Assembly (NCBI RefSeq): GCF_000170915.1
Contig: NZ_ABCT01000009.1
Coordinates: 59,191 to 123,190, forward strand
DNA length: 64,000 nucleotides
Direction of reading: 5' to 3'
From: Limnobacter sp. MED105
GTDB lineage: Bacteria > Pseudomonadota > Gammaproteobacteria > Burkholderiales > Burkholderiaceae_B
Shown here piece after piece: positions 43,804 through 53,164 of the stretch. The notes under the pieces were generated by a model. That model was not told the origin of the DNA. It saw nothing but the letters and a program-made list of their open reading frames with translations, and did no database searches. Both the position numbers and the translations under genes were made by a program. How positions within the stretch are numbered: position 1 is the first letter of the stretch; the number at the start of each line of letters is the position of its first letter.

Positions 43804-44101
43804 GTGCTCTAAGTGATTGAAATTATTAGGTAGTAAAAAAATAGAGGGGGAATCTAAGAAATTACGGGTGTGAAAAGATCAATTGCTGCGGTGCAAGTTG
43901 ATCAAATGATGAAGTGGATGCGTGTTTCAAACCGATTCCGTCCGGAGTCGAATGTTGACGCATGGATGATTGTTCAGATTGCACTATGAATCTGTACGAC
44001 CGCGTTGACTTCACTCCTTTTAACAAAGTAGTAGCGTTGCCAGTAACGATATCGCGCGTGGCCTTTTTGTTACCGCTCTATCGCCAGATTTGACGTGCTT
44101 T
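43804..44101. other. Intergenic region upstream of the phenol hydroxylase operon
   Basis: Apart from the enhancer-like repeats, this stretch between dmpK and the HU terminator holds no gene or RNA that I can support. Confidence 0.6.
43898..43913. promoter_or_regulatory. Putative DmpR enhancer site
   Basis: TTGATCAAATGATGAA is an imperfect 16-bp inverted repeat about 100 bp upstream of the -24 element. It has the TTGATCA-type half-sites seen in DmpR/XylR enhancers. A partial second copy, on the minus strand TTGATCTTTTCA, lies at 43872-43883. Confidence 0.45.
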
Positions 44102-44137
44102 AAAAACAAACCCCCGCGAGGTATGCACCAGCGGGGG
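44102..44137 (-). terminator. Terminator after the HU gene
   Basis: A GC-rich stem (CCCCCGC / GCGGGGG) with a 13-nt loop is followed on the minus strand by TTTGTTTTT. It closes the HU gene. Confidence 0.85.
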
Positions 44138-44191
44138 TCCGAAACCGAAACCAGGAAGCAACGGTTTGTAGCTTGAGTTTTGTGTCTTTGT

Positions 44192-44488
44192 TTATTTCTT
44201 TTTCTTGGCAGGCTTTGTGTTTACTTTGGTCTTAAGACCTTGGCCTGGCGTAAATTTTGGTACTACAGCGGCTGCAATCTTGATTGTTTCGCCTGTGCGT
44301 GGGTTACGACCCTCACGGGCTGCGCGTGCGCCGGTTTGAAATGTACCAAACCCAACCAACACAACTTTGTCGCCATCAGCCATTTGTTGGCTTACGGTGT
44401 CGATGAAAGCATCTAGCATTTTACCGGCTGCGGCCTTGGAGCATTCGCTTTTTGTGGCGATCGCGTCAATCAATTCGGTTTTATTCAT
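44192..44488 (-). CDS. HU-family nucleoid DNA-binding protein
   Basis: This is a 98-residue HU/IHF-family protein that bends and compacts DNA. The signature GFGTFQTGARAAREGRNP is at about 45-62, and the flexible arm carries the intercalating proline in GRNPRTGE. The C-terminal tail is unusually Lys-rich (TKPAKKKK). No close operon partner is seen. It lies between the phenol operon and arsM and is its own unit. Confidence 0.93.
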   Translation of the reverse strand: MNKTELIDAIATKSECSKAAAGKMLDAFIDTVSQQMADGDKVVLVGFGTFQTGARAAREGRNPRTGETIKIAAAVVPKFTPGQGLKTKVNTKPAKKKK

Positions 44489-44737
44489 TGTTAGTCATTC
44501 CAAAGAGTTAATGAGCGTAGATAATATTCCACGGAAAACTGCATGTATCAAGGGGTTCAGGCTGTTTTGGGCCTAATTATTTGCAGATTGGGATGCAGAA
44601 TTCGGGAAAACGCGTCTTCACTGCCCAAGTCGGTGATCATGCTGCTTACTTGTTCACTTTTTAAGGGCACGCGCATTGACGCCAATTGAACACTAATTGC
44701 GTGGTTTCCTACGCAGTCATGTGTACTAAATTTCCGC

Positions 44738-45784
44738 TTAGCAACAAGCCCCTAAAATTGGTGAATTAATACCTTGTTCAAATGGTATGGAACTGCCGCA
44801 ACCTTGAAAAATTCCGTAGTGTCTGGAAAAGTCGCCAATGAACTGGAAGTGTTCTTTGAAGCGCGTGTTTTGCAACATACGGAAAGTGTTGCCGCACACG
44901 GGGAAAACCTTGCCGGTTTCCATGAAGTGGTGTTTGTCCAGCAAGAAGCCGTGTGGCTGGTTTTCGCTGGTGCCCTTGTAAATCACTGCCTGGCCGTGGT
45001 CTTCACATGCTGTTTCCAAACCGTCCAGCTTGAACAGGCGGTAAGTGGCCGAGTAAAAGCGGGTTTGCCCAACCAACTGGCTTAAACGTTCGTCGGTAAT
45101 CTCCAGGGGGCGGTCTTCAACCAAACGCGGATCGGTGAAACCGTTTTTTGTAGCCACGCGCAAGAAGTCGTTCCAATACAGGGCACCACCCAGGCATTCG
45201 CCGTAGAGAACCGGGTCACTGGCCACATGTGGAGAAATTCTGCGGTCTGAATACACATCGGAGAAATAAAATTCGCCACCTGGTTTCAGCAGTTCGTAGG
45301 CCTGGCGCATAACAGCGTCTTTGTCGGGCGAAAGATTAACCACACAGTTTGAAACGATCACATCAAAACTGTTTTTCTCCAGACCCAGTTCATCGAGTCG
45401 TTCAATGTAGCCTTGAATGAAGGTAACGTTGCTGTGTGAGTATCCAAATTTTTTCCGGTGGTATTCGATGTGCCGGTTGGCCACTGCCAGTTGTTCCTCG
45501 GTCATGTCCACACCCACTACATGGCCAGTTTCACCAACCAGTTGTGCAAGGGCATACACATCGCGCCCAGAGCCGGAGCCGAGGTCGAGAATTCGTTTCC
45601 CCTTCAAGTCTGTTGGGCACACCAAGCCACATCCGTAATAGCGGCTTAGCACTTCGTCGTGAATATTGGACAGCAATGGTTTCAGCCATGCAGGCATGGA
45701 TGAAAAATCACAACAGGCTGTGGTTTTCAGATCACTGCTGCTTTGTAGTTCTTTGCCGTAATAGTTCTTGACTGCGTCATACAT
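44738..45784 (-). CDS. arsM: Arsenite S-adenosylmethionine methyltransferase
   Basis: This is a 348-residue ArsM-type enzyme that methylates As(III). The SAM motif ILDLGSGSGRDVYAL is at about 65-79. The arsenic-binding cysteines align as Cys52 (YYGCGL), Cys147 (SNCVVNL) and Cys197 (GECLGGA), with an extra Cys24-Cys25 pair. A C-terminal extension (about 265-348) ends in LGACC. I chose the ATG at 45784, with AGGAA upstream; a 13-residue longer form is possible. No arsR, arsB or arsC is visible nearby. It is divergent from the TM2 gene. Confidence 0.88.
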   Translation of the reverse strand: MYDAVKNYYGKELQSSSDLKTTACCDFSSMPAWLKPLLSNIHDEVLSRYYGCGLVCPTDLKGKRILDLGSGSGRDVYALAQLVGETGHVVGVDMTEEQLAVANRHIEYHRKKFGYSHSNVTFIQGYIERLDELGLEKNSFDVIVSNCVVNLSPDKDAVMRQAYELLKPGGEFYFSDVYSDRRISPHVASDPVLYGECLGGALYWNDFLRVATKNGFTDPRLVEDRPLEITDERLSQLVGQTRFYSATYRLFKLDGLETACEDHGQAVIYKGTSENQPHGFLLDKHHFMETGKVFPVCGNTFRMLQNTRFKEHFQFIGDFSRHYGIFQGCGSSIPFEQGINSPILGACC

Positions 45785-45942
45785 GGTGTAATTCCTGTGT
45801 TGAAGGCTGTTTGCGTTGAGCACTGCCGTAATTCGCCTGCCTGCGCCGAAAAGTTACTTGCCCCCGGTTACAGGAATACGCGACTGAAGAATGAGTTGCT
45901 TGTGGTATGGTCTGAAAATTGAAACCTGCTTATTGATCGCAT

Positions 45943-46347
45943 ATGACCAACAACAACAGCCACAGTATCGTCATCGGATACATTCTCTGGATTTTCGGTT
46001 TCATGGGCGCCCACCGTTTTTATTACGGCAGGCCCATCTCCGGCATCATCTGGTTCTTCACGCTCGGCTTGTTCTTGATCGGCTGGATTGTGGATTTGTT
46101 CTTGATACCGAGCATGGACAAAAGCGCCGATCGTCGCTTTCTGCAAGGCCCGATCAATTACAACATTGCCTGGGTGTTGCTCACCTTCCTTGGCGTGTTT
46201 GGCATTCACCGCTTTTACCAACGCAAATGGATCACCGGTTTGATCTACCTGCTGACCGTGGGCCTGTTTGGTATTGGCATCATTTATGACTGGTGCACCT
46301 TGAATGACCAAATCGATGAGCTGCACCGCGACGGTACTTTGAACTGA
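45943..46347 (+). CDS. TM2-domain membrane protein
   Basis: This 134-residue protein has four hydrophobic segments arranged as two TM2-like units. Each contains the family pattern Gly...HRFY (GAHRFYYGR near 22-30 and GIHRFYQRKW near 86-95). TM2 proteins are small inner-membrane proteins of unknown function. The start at 45943 has no strong Shine-Dalgarno. The duplicated layout in one chain is worth noting. Confidence 0.82.
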   Translation: MTNNNSHSIVIGYILWIFGFMGAHRFYYGRPISGIIWFFTLGLFLIGWIVDLFLIPSMDKSADRRFLQGPINYNIAWVLLTFLGVFGIHRFYQRKWITGLIYLLTVGLFGIGIIYDWCTLNDQIDELHRDGTLN

Positions 46348-46354
46348 AACCGGT

Positions 46355-46855
46355 TTATTTCATGGTACCGAAATGTTTCTTGGTGTCGCGTATGAACCCA
46401 TCGAACAAAGCCAGTTTGGCGGCAGGGCTAATCAGCTTTAAGGGTAGGCCCAGCCCGAAACGCCCAGCCATTGCAAATTTCCACACAAATATGCAGCCCT
46501 TCTCAGTCGGCGTGACCTCATACAATTCTGCAAACTGCTTGAATGCAGGGGCGTTGGCCTGTTCCACGTAAAAGGCATGTCGGCGTTCAGCTTCGTCCCA
46601 AATGAAGAATCGCTCTTTCAGTTTGATGATGTTGAAGTTGGCTGCCACTTCCCGGGTGGTACCCACGCGAAAGGGCCTTTCGCTGGTGTAGCGGCCGTCC
46701 AGTGCTTTGCACCACGCCAGTGGTTTGTCAGCCACAAGGCCAGCCCACACTTCGTCAGCCGTGGCATCCAAGTGCATTGAGTATTCAAAGCGAAGTGGGG
46801 CTGTGTCGAAAAACGATTCGTCAGTGACCTTGTCGAGGTCGAACCAAATGGCCAT
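46355..46855 (-). CDS. SRPBCC-family (START-like) protein
   Basis: This is a 166-residue protein with the helix-grip fold of the polyketide cyclase/SRPBCC group. The beginning of the domain is FEYSMHLDATADEVWAGLV, and FEVTPTEKG-like text (LYEVTPTEKGCIFVWKFAM) forms later strands. The family binds hydrophobic ligands, and no catalytic residue can be assigned. An AAGGAG site precedes the start. It is convergent with the TM2 gene, whose stop lies 7 bp away. Confidence 0.8.
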   Translation of the reverse strand: MAIWFDLDKVTDESFFDTAPLRFEYSMHLDATADEVWAGLVADKPLAWCKALDGRYTSERPFRVGTTREVAANFNIIKLKERFFIWDEAERRHAFYVEQANAPAFKQFAELYEVTPTEKGCIFVWKFAMAGRFGLGLPLKLISPAAKLALFDGFIRDTKKHFGTMK

Positions 46856-46917
46856 GTTGTGTCTCCTTGTTTTGTTTTATGATTTTACTCAAAGCAGTTG
46901 TAGCAAAGGTAGCACCC

Positions 46918-47106
46918 ATGGCGAAGCGAAATTCAATGAAGCAGGTTGAAAGCCCGGATCAATTGAGCAATCTGGATGAGCTGGTTGTCGACAAACGATA
47001 CGGCAAACGCGCGAAGGCTAAAAAGGCGCGCCGCAACCGCCATTATGAAAAGCAGTTTCTTCGCAATGCGGTGACTTCCGGCATTCTTTCTGAAGACCCT
47101 TCCTGA
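46918..47106 (+). CDS. Small basic hypothetical protein
   Basis: This 62-residue protein is highly basic in its middle (RYGKRAKAKKARRNRHYEKQ). I do not recognise a family. The ATG at 46918 follows AAAGGT, and an in-frame extension to 46867 would overlap the divergent SRPBCC leader. The composition suggests nucleic acid or ribosome contact. Coding is likely, but not certain. Confidence 0.55.
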   Translation: MAKRNSMKQVESPDQLSNLDELVVDKRYGKRAKAKKARRNRHYEKQFLRNAVTSGILSEDPS

Positions 47107-47280
47107 AGCCTGTTTATTCATTTTGTATTCATCTTCCCGTGGCGTGTTGTTCATGGAACAGCACGGTTTAGGTTAAGGCGTGGCGGTCAAACTGATTTCC
47201 ATGCAGACACGTTGCTGCACTTGACCGAGAAACCCCACAGGAGGAATAACAGGGATGTGATTACTGTTAGGTAATTTGTT

Positions 47281-47916
47281 TTAGAGTAGCCCAAACCCCT
47301 GCGCCTTGATTGCTGCCTCGGCGCGGGAGTTGATATTTAGTTTTCGATAAATATTTTTCACATGATCGCCTACTGTGTGGTGTGAAATTTCAAGTTGCTT
47401 GGCGATATCCACCAAGCGAATACCCTTCGCCAGAAAACCCAGCACTTCAATTTCTCTAACACTCAATACCGCAGTACTTGCTGATTGCTCACCCTGGTTT
47501 GGTTGAAAGTACTGCATGAGTTTTCTTGCAATGGAGGGTGACAAAGGCAGGCTGCCATTTGCAATTCCGCTAAGCTGAAAGATCAATTGATCCTGGCTTT
47601 GATCTTTCAGCAAATATCCCTGGGCGCCTGCCTGAAGCGCTTTGAACAGGTTGTCGTCATCTCCCATGACACTGGCCACCACCAGTGTGCAGTTGGGTTG
47701 CGTGTGCGACATCTCGCTAATCAGTTCGGTTCCATGCCCATCTTGCAGCAATAGATCGATGAGAGCGAGATCAAACTGACAGTTTGCTGCGGCTTGCTGC
47801 CCAGCTCTCAGTGAGTCTGCAAGTTCAATTGTGGTTTCGGGAAAGGCCTTTTCAGCTGCGTTGGCAAGAAGACTGCGAGCTTGGGGCAAATCATCAACAA
47901 TAAGTATTTTATTCAT
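47281..47916 (-). CDS. NarL/LuxR-family response regulator
   Basis: This is a 211-residue response regulator. The receiver domain has acidic residues Asp8-Asp9 (IVDDL), the phosphoacceptor Asp54 (LIDLLL) and the conserved Lys in YLLKDQ. A LuxR-type HTH follows (about 145-205; LSVREIEVLGFLAKG and HHTVGDHVKNIYRKL). It begins 5 bp after the kinase gene and forms a two-component system with it. Its targets are unknown; the glycine-rich lipoprotein gene divergent from the kinase is a candidate. Confidence 0.93.
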   Translation of the reverse strand: MNKILIVDDLPQARSLLANAAEKAFPETTIELADSLRAGQQAAANCQFDLALIDLLLQDGHGTELISEMSHTQPNCTLVVASVMGDDDNLFKALQAGAQGYLLKDQSQDQLIFQLSGIANGSLPLSPSIARKLMQYFQPNQGEQSASTAVLSVREIEVLGFLAKGIRLVDIAKQLEISHHTVGDHVKNIYRKLNINSRAEAAIKAQGFGLL

Positions 47917-47921
47917 GATGG

Positions 47922-50075
47922 TCAGGGGCAGATACGTGCTTGTATGCGTACTTCGGTTTCACCTGATGGTGTTAATCGCGCATCTAAGATGCCGTCGCAT
48001 GTTGCCAAACGATCCAGTAATCCTTTTGTGCCTATACCGGGTGTCCATTGTGTTGGGTCGCTGCGTTCGCCGTTGTGGGTCACTAAAATAATCAATCTAT
48101 CGTTCAGCATCTGGATTGTTGTAGAGATGGTGCTGGGTTTTCCATGCTTGATTGCGTTGGTCATGCATTCCCGAAATGCGCGTTGCAGCAGGGTTTTCAA
48201 GCGTGGTTGCAGCCATTGGCTACTCGATTCAAGTTTATTTTCCCAATGCAGCTGAATTTTCGCTGCATCGCATCGTTGGTTGGCCTCGTCGCGCCAATCT
48301 GCCACAGCATCTTCAAGACGTATTGGTAAGCCATCAATATTGCTCAGTGCAGTGCGAAGGTCTTCCATGGCCGAGCGGGCCAATTCTGCTTGCTTCGGGT
48401 TTTCGCTGCTATGAATCAGCATCAACAAGCGTGCGCCAACATCATCGTGTATGTCTCGGGTAATTCGTTTGCGCTCCTCAATGGCGCCTTGTTCCTTCGA
48501 GGCTCGTGCAGCGTCGGCTTGCCCCATCAACTCTGCGAGTGCATTGACGAATTGCGTATCCATCGTGGAGAAAAGTTGCTTGCCCTGACCACGGTGTATC
48601 AATTCAAAAGCAGGCATACCGGCGCAGCTTGGTACAAGCAATGCAAGGCCACTCTCGAAAAGTTCTGCCTTTTTGGCGGTACTACTGCTTTGCCGTATTT
48701 GCAGAGGCGTGTAAATGGTTCGCAGCAATCTTTGCCACTGCTTGGCACGCTGTTCCGCAGTACCAGAGAATGCAATCAGCAATAACTCGGGGAGTAAGGT
48801 AGGTAGCTCAGGCGCCTTTCTGGATACGAGTTTTTGCCACAACCACTGGCGAATTGGAAAGTACAATACACCGCAAATCCATAGCGACACGCCAAGTGCC
48901 AAACCTTGAGACCAGTCGAGTAAAAAGATCAGTGCGGTATCCAGTAAAACCACGGCGAGTGTGGCAGCAATCCAGAGAAGCAGACGATAAGCCCACACGT
49001 CAAGATCGAACAGGCGATACCGACCAATACCGAGCGCAATTCCAATGTAAATCATCAAGAAAAAGCCAAAGGCGTAACCCTGTGGAATGGCCGTAATCCA
49101 TCCTAAACCTGCTGAGGCCGTGAATAGAAAAATATACAAAGACGCGCCAAGTAGCAGAGACAGCGCCAACCAGCGCAATGAGGCACGTTGTAATGGTTTG
49201 CCTTTGGTCTTGCGCCATTGTTGAAAACCGAACCAGAAAGAGAGCAGCAAAAGAAGAACAATGGCCGCACGCAGCCCGATATCCATGCTGGATACCAGTC
49301 TGCCAGCGTTAACAATCCACCAGCAAAACATGAGTACAAACAGGCCATAGAGCCATCTCACGTTTACCAGTCGAACAGGGTGCATCATGAAAATACCCAC
49401 GAATGCACTACCAAACATTTTGCTGCCCAATTGGTTGGCGACGCTCATCGAGAAGAACAGGTTTTCGCTGAGCGCCAGTTCTCGACCGCTATAGATTGCT
49501 GCCGGTAGCACGAATGCTGGAAACAGCAGGCCTGTAATTCCAAACATTGTTGCGCCGAGTTCCCGGGGTTGAAGCACCCATACCCAGACGGCGATGAGAC
49601 AGCCTAGGCTGCAGATTAGAATTTGAAACCAGAACAGAGTGGGCAAAGAGGAGAGTGGTCGTTCCCCTGGTTCTACCAAGGTGGATTGGGTTTGTCCGTT
49701 GACAGGATTTTGCCATTGGATAAAGACAGTGGGCGAATCAAGAATTTGAGCAATTTCTCCTTGCCTTGCGAAGAAGGCATCCAATTCCGTGTAGCCAGGT
49801 AGAAGGTCGGGCTCTTCCATCACATCGAGAGCCTGCAGTTCCAGCCAAGGCGAGTTAGGGGCGGGTGAGATAGCTTCGAGGATCGCTCCTTCGGGGATGC
49901 GGGCTGAGGGTCCGCGGGTAACTGAGGCGATTAACTGATCCGAATTGGCTTTGATGGTAAGACCAAGCCAGGGAGCCTGAAGTGATTGCCATACGGTAAG
50001 GCTGGCAAGAATAAATACGTAGAAAAGGGCAGCGCTTAGCCCCTGTGCGGGGAGAACCAGGATTTTATTTCGCAA
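47922..50075 (-). CDS. NarL-type sensor histidine kinase with multi-helix membrane sensor
   Basis: This is a 717-residue kinase. A first membrane helix (about 10-30) is followed by a periplasmic region (to about 145) and then a block of about eight membrane helices (145-420). The cytosolic part has the HisKA_3 phosphorylation motif RKRITRDIHDDVGARLL and a HATPase_c domain (FRECMTNAIKHGKP and GTKGLLDR). The signal is unknown. It is directly upstream of its response regulator. Confidence 0.9.
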   Translation of the reverse strand: MRNKILVLPAQGLSAALFYVFILASLTVWQSLQAPWLGLTIKANSDQLIASVTRGPSARIPEGAILEAISPAPNSPWLELQALDVMEEPDLLPGYTELDAFFARQGEIAQILDSPTVFIQWQNPVNGQTQSTLVEPGERPLSSLPTLFWFQILICSLGCLIAVWVWVLQPRELGATMFGITGLLFPAFVLPAAIYSGRELALSENLFFSMSVANQLGSKMFGSAFVGIFMMHPVRLVNVRWLYGLFVLMFCWWIVNAGRLVSSMDIGLRAAIVLLLLLSFWFGFQQWRKTKGKPLQRASLRWLALSLLLGASLYIFLFTASAGLGWITAIPQGYAFGFFLMIYIGIALGIGRYRLFDLDVWAYRLLLWIAATLAVVLLDTALIFLLDWSQGLALGVSLWICGVLYFPIRQWLWQKLVSRKAPELPTLLPELLLIAFSGTAEQRAKQWQRLLRTIYTPLQIRQSSSTAKKAELFESGLALLVPSCAGMPAFELIHRGQGKQLFSTMDTQFVNALAELMGQADAARASKEQGAIEERKRITRDIHDDVGARLLMLIHSSENPKQAELARSAMEDLRTALSNIDGLPIRLEDAVADWRDEANQRCDAAKIQLHWENKLESSSQWLQPRLKTLLQRAFRECMTNAIKHGKPSTISTTIQMLNDRLIILVTHNGERSDPTQWTPGIGTKGLLDRLATCDGILDARLTPSGETEVRIQARICP

Positions 50076-50298
50076 AACAACGAAGTCCGTCTTTATATTG
50101 TTGAAACAATAAAGCGATGGCAGCTTGTCCGCTATTGGACATTTGTATTATTTATTAAATGATGTGCGAATGTTAGCGCAAAAAATGCTGAAACCCAAGT
50201 TCGCTGGGGCCTTGACCAAGATTCAATCCCGTGTTCCCGGGATTGTCGTTATGCCGCTTGAAACGTAATGTGAAACGAGTTTAAAGCGGAGTCTAAAA

Positions 50299-51918
50299 AT
50301 GTACTTTTCTATTTCAGAATATAAATTAAGGGCGATGTGCAGTGCCATCGGGTTGAGTGCAGTATTGGTCGCCTGTGGTGGCGGAGGCGATGGTGCTGCT
50401 GGTGGTGCGTCAGCGGGCGGAGGAGGTACCACAGCCCCTGCCGCCAGCACGGTGAGTGGTGCAGTGGCAGTGGGTGCCCCGGTGAGTGGAGCAACCGTCA
50501 CGATCAAGTGCGAAAATGCGGCTACGGCAATTACAACCACCACCACCGCAGCCGGCGCTTACACCGTTGAAATTCCATCAGACAGTTTTCCTTGTGCCTT
50601 GCAGGCCACAGGAGGAAACCTCCCGGCTGGTTTTAGCGCTTTGCATTCTTTCGCCTCGAGCAGCAATGCAAGCACCATCAACATTACTCAGTTGACGGAT
50701 TTGGCCTTGACCGCTGCAGTAGGTGGTGGCATTGCGGCTTGGTTTGACAATCCCGTATGGGCATCGGGCAATAATCTGCCAGCAGAGTTGGAAAGTCTGC
50801 GTACCCTTTTGGTGACGCAGGGCTACACAATCCCCAGCACATGGACTTCCGGCAGCACAGCGCCTTTGACATTGGCTTTTACCCCAAGTACCACACCGCC
50901 TGCAGATAGCATTGACCGGCTGCTTGAAGACATTCAAGCAGGGATCGAAAACGCAGGGATCGACTACGACACGGCTCGTGGCAATTTCGAAGAAGATGAG
51001 TCCTTTCCAATGGCCATGACTGAGGAACCCGACACTGGCGGGGGCGGAAACACCGGTGGTGGCAATACAGGCGGCGGAACTGGTGTGGCCCAAGAATCAT
51101 TGGGTGCCGCAGCGATCGGCGAGTACAACTCCAATTCCACGCGCGACCAATTTCTGGCAGCGGTTACCGGAACATGGCCAGTGGCCATTCACAAAGTGCC
51201 TGCAGGGCGCGAGAGCTTATACGGACAGGGCATGCTGACCTTGTCAGGAACCGAGCAAAATTGGTCTATGGAATTGAAAGGGGCAGACGGCACTACAATT
51301 TTCAATCGCACGAATCAGGGCGCACTCACCACACAGTTAAACCCTTTCATTGGTCAGCTGTTTTTGAATCATGGGGCGGACATTGATGAGTTTTTGAATG
51401 TGTTCATTGATCCGAATGGTTTCATCGAGGGCAGTGCAGGTGGAAACAGCGAAATCCAGTTCCGCAACGAAGTACGAGCTTGGGGAGAAGTGGCACCTCA
51501 GATTTTTGAATCACTGGCAGGAACTTGGACCAGCCCCGCAACTGTGTCATCGTCGGGCAGTCCATTTGGGCCATTCACGACAGTGACCAATACTGCTGCA
51601 ATTACATCAACTGGGGATGTGACGTTGACTGGCAAAACCCAGTTGGGGAGTGATGTGAACACAACACTTTCATGGGGCGCTCTGGATGACTTCTTAATTC
51701 CTGACCCTGAGGATCCTGGTTTCATCATGCATCTCGATATTCGGACCACTGTGGGTGTGAGTATGGGCACCTTCCAGATCCGGTTTGACGACATTACTAC
51801 CCCGACCGTGCGGAGAATGACGGGTTTCATTACCACCAGCAATGGTCAACAGACTTTCGAAATGAATGCCCCGAGCCAGCAAAATACTGCACCCGTTGAG
51901 GCGGTGGAATTGCGGTAA
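50299..51918 (+). CDS. Glycine-rich putative lipoprotein
   Basis: This is a 539-residue exported protein with a lipobox (LVAC, Cys near residue 26) followed by a Gly/Ala linker (GGGGDGAAGGASAGGGG). Residues about 50-105 resemble a carboxypeptidase-regulatory-like beta-sandwich (VSGAVAVGAPVSGATVTIK). A second Gly-rich linker (GGGGNTGGGNTGGGTG) near 250 separates a C-terminal beta-rich domain that I do not recognise. The start at 50299 has CGGAG upstream. It is divergent from the two-component system and is followed by a terminator. It is probably a surface-anchored, multi-domain lipoprotein. Confidence 0.75.
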   Translation: MYFSISEYKLRAMCSAIGLSAVLVACGGGGDGAAGGASAGGGGTTAPAASTVSGAVAVGAPVSGATVTIKCENAATAITTTTTAAGAYTVEIPSDSFPCALQATGGNLPAGFSALHSFASSSNASTINITQLTDLALTAAVGGGIAAWFDNPVWASGNNLPAELESLRTLLVTQGYTIPSTWTSGSTAPLTLAFTPSTTPPADSIDRLLEDIQAGIENAGIDYDTARGNFEEDESFPMAMTEEPDTGGGGNTGGGNTGGGTGVAQESLGAAAIGEYNSNSTRDQFLAAVTGTWPVAIHKVPAGRESLYGQGMLTLSGTEQNWSMELKGADGTTIFNRTNQGALTTQLNPFIGQLFLNHGADIDEFLNVFIDPNGFIEGSAGGNSEIQFRNEVRAWGEVAPQIFESLAGTWTSPATVSSSGSPFGPFTTVTNTAAITSTGDVTLTGKTQLGSDVNTTLSWGALDDFLIPDPEDPGFIMHLDIRTTVGVSMGTFQIRFDDITTPTVRRMTGFITTSNGQQTFEMNAPSQQNTAPVEAVELR

Positions 51919-51939
51919 ATTGAAACTGGTGGGTTGAAG

Positions 51940-51969
51940 AAAAGAGCGCACCTTCGAATGCGCTCTTTT
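51940..51969. terminator. Bidirectional terminator
   Basis: The stem AAAAGAGCGCA / TGCGCTCTTTT with an 8-nt loop lies between convergent genes and has T-runs on both strands. Confidence 0.88.
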
Positions 51970-51973
51970 CGTT

Positions 51974-52534
51974 TCAGTGGGGGTCGATTGAGGTCATAAA
52001 CAATGCACCAAGCTTGCTGTATTCAGGATCGGTTTTGTCACCTTGATCTTTCTGAATTGCTTGCACCTTTCTTAGCACCTCTTCCCAGCGGCGCTCAATG
52101 TTCGGGTTGACCATGTTTTGGCGTTTCAACTCGAAGGCTTCGGCAAAAACTGACATGCCGGTTTCGATGTCTATTCCTTCATAAAAACAGCTTTGAATGC
52201 CTTGCAGAGTGTCTCGGTCCAGTACCCTTCCGCAAGAAGTGTCGAGTGCTCCGCCGAATACTTCGTCGATCCAATCCACCGACGCATCAAAAAACAAGTT
52301 TATTTGGCGGCCGCTGTCAACTCGATGGGGGTGACCGGCTGGCACAAACACGCCGATTGATCTGATCCATTGCCCGTCGCAAAAGCACTCCACATCGTGG
52401 CCATCCATGTCGATTGCAATTTGGTGTGTCCAGTGCGCGTGATCGTGGGTTGCACCCGGTACGCCGATGAATACGGCCAAGCCCATGGTGCAGGCGAACT
52501 TTTCGTTCAGTACCAGTATTCTGTCCATCATCAC
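51974..52534 (-). CDS. Cupin-like protein resembling an AraC ligand domain without HTH
   Basis: This is a 186-residue protein with the cupin pattern of AraC-type sensor domains. HDHAHWTHQIAIDMDG (about 30-45) and VFVPAGHPHRVDSG (about 62-75) would form the two cupin motifs. After about residue 140 a charged helix follows, and the chain stops without the AraC HTH pair. The terminator begins right after the stop, so no lost downstream HTH is visible. It may be a truncated regulator or a genuine single-domain cupin. Three Met codons overlap at the start. Confidence 0.6.
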   Translation of the reverse strand: MMMDRILVLNEKFACTMGLAVFIGVPGATHDHAHWTHQIAIDMDGHDVECFCDGQWIRSIGVFVPAGHPHRVDSGRQINLFFDASVDWIDEVFGGALDTSCGRVLDRDTLQGIQSCFYEGIDIETGMSVFAEAFELKRQNMVNPNIERRWEEVLRKVQAIQKDQGDKTDPEYSKLGALFMTSIDPH

Positions 52535-52579
52535 ATTACCAACTATTCAACAATTGTTAAGAGTGTAACGACTGTTGGT

Positions 52580-53080
52580 TTAGTTGGGATGGATCACTGC
52601 CCGGTAAGCTTCAATAAAACGGGGCGGCTGCTTTTTAGGTCTGCCGGTTTTCATGTCGATGCACACCCACTGGGTGTGCCCCAGCATCACTGTGGCTTGG
52701 TCACTTTCTCGCACAAACTGGTATTGGCGGGTCATGTCGGCTTTGCCCTCGTTGTGACTGATCCAGGTGGCCACCCACAGTGTGTCCCCGGCGAAGGTGG
52801 GGCGTTTGTATTCCAGGTGATGCTGGCGTGCCACGCAGCCATAGCCCAATTCTACAAAGTCTTGAAAGGTTAGTCCCAGTTGAGCTGAATGCAGCGCCGC
52901 AATGGCCTGCATCCACACCAGGTAAATGGTGTTGTTGGTGTGTTCAAATTCGTCGAGATGTTCTGGCTGCACCGTTAACTTGCCCACAAATTGTGGGGTG
53001 CATTGCCACACGCCTGATGGTGTGTCGCTTGCGGCGATGGTTTGAATATCGCTGTCTTTGAAAATGTTCGAGTTGGTCAT
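52580..53080 (-). CDS. Acyl-CoA thioesterase (4HBT hot-dog fold)
   Basis: This is a 166-residue hot-dog-fold thioesterase of the 4-hydroxybenzoyl-CoA thioesterase/FcbC-like group. The motif DEFEHTNNTIYLVWMQ near 40-55 carries the catalytic acidic residue and Asn. WISHNEGKADMTRQYQF forms the later strands. I chose the ATG at 53080; a TTG at 53152 would add 24 residues of no family resemblance. The acyl-CoA substrate is unknown. Confidence 0.8.
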   Translation of the reverse strand: MTNSNIFKDSDIQTIAASDTPSGVWQCTPQFVGKLTVQPEHLDEFEHTNNTIYLVWMQAIAALHSAQLGLTFQDFVELGYGCVARQHHLEYKRPTFAGDTLWVATWISHNEGKADMTRQYQFVRESDQATVMLGHTQWVCIDMKTGRPKKQPPRFIEAYRAVIHPN

Positions 53081-53164
53081 GAAGTGGGTGGTGCCAAACA
53101 CAGAGTGAAAACAACAAGCTGTGATTTGACCGCCACCCGAGATCCAAGTCAATGAAAGTCTTGC

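Noticed and set aside
45868..46326. Minus-strand open frame opposite the TM2 gene
   Set aside because: It is antisense to a well-supported membrane protein, and its sequence is low-complexity and His/Glu-rich.
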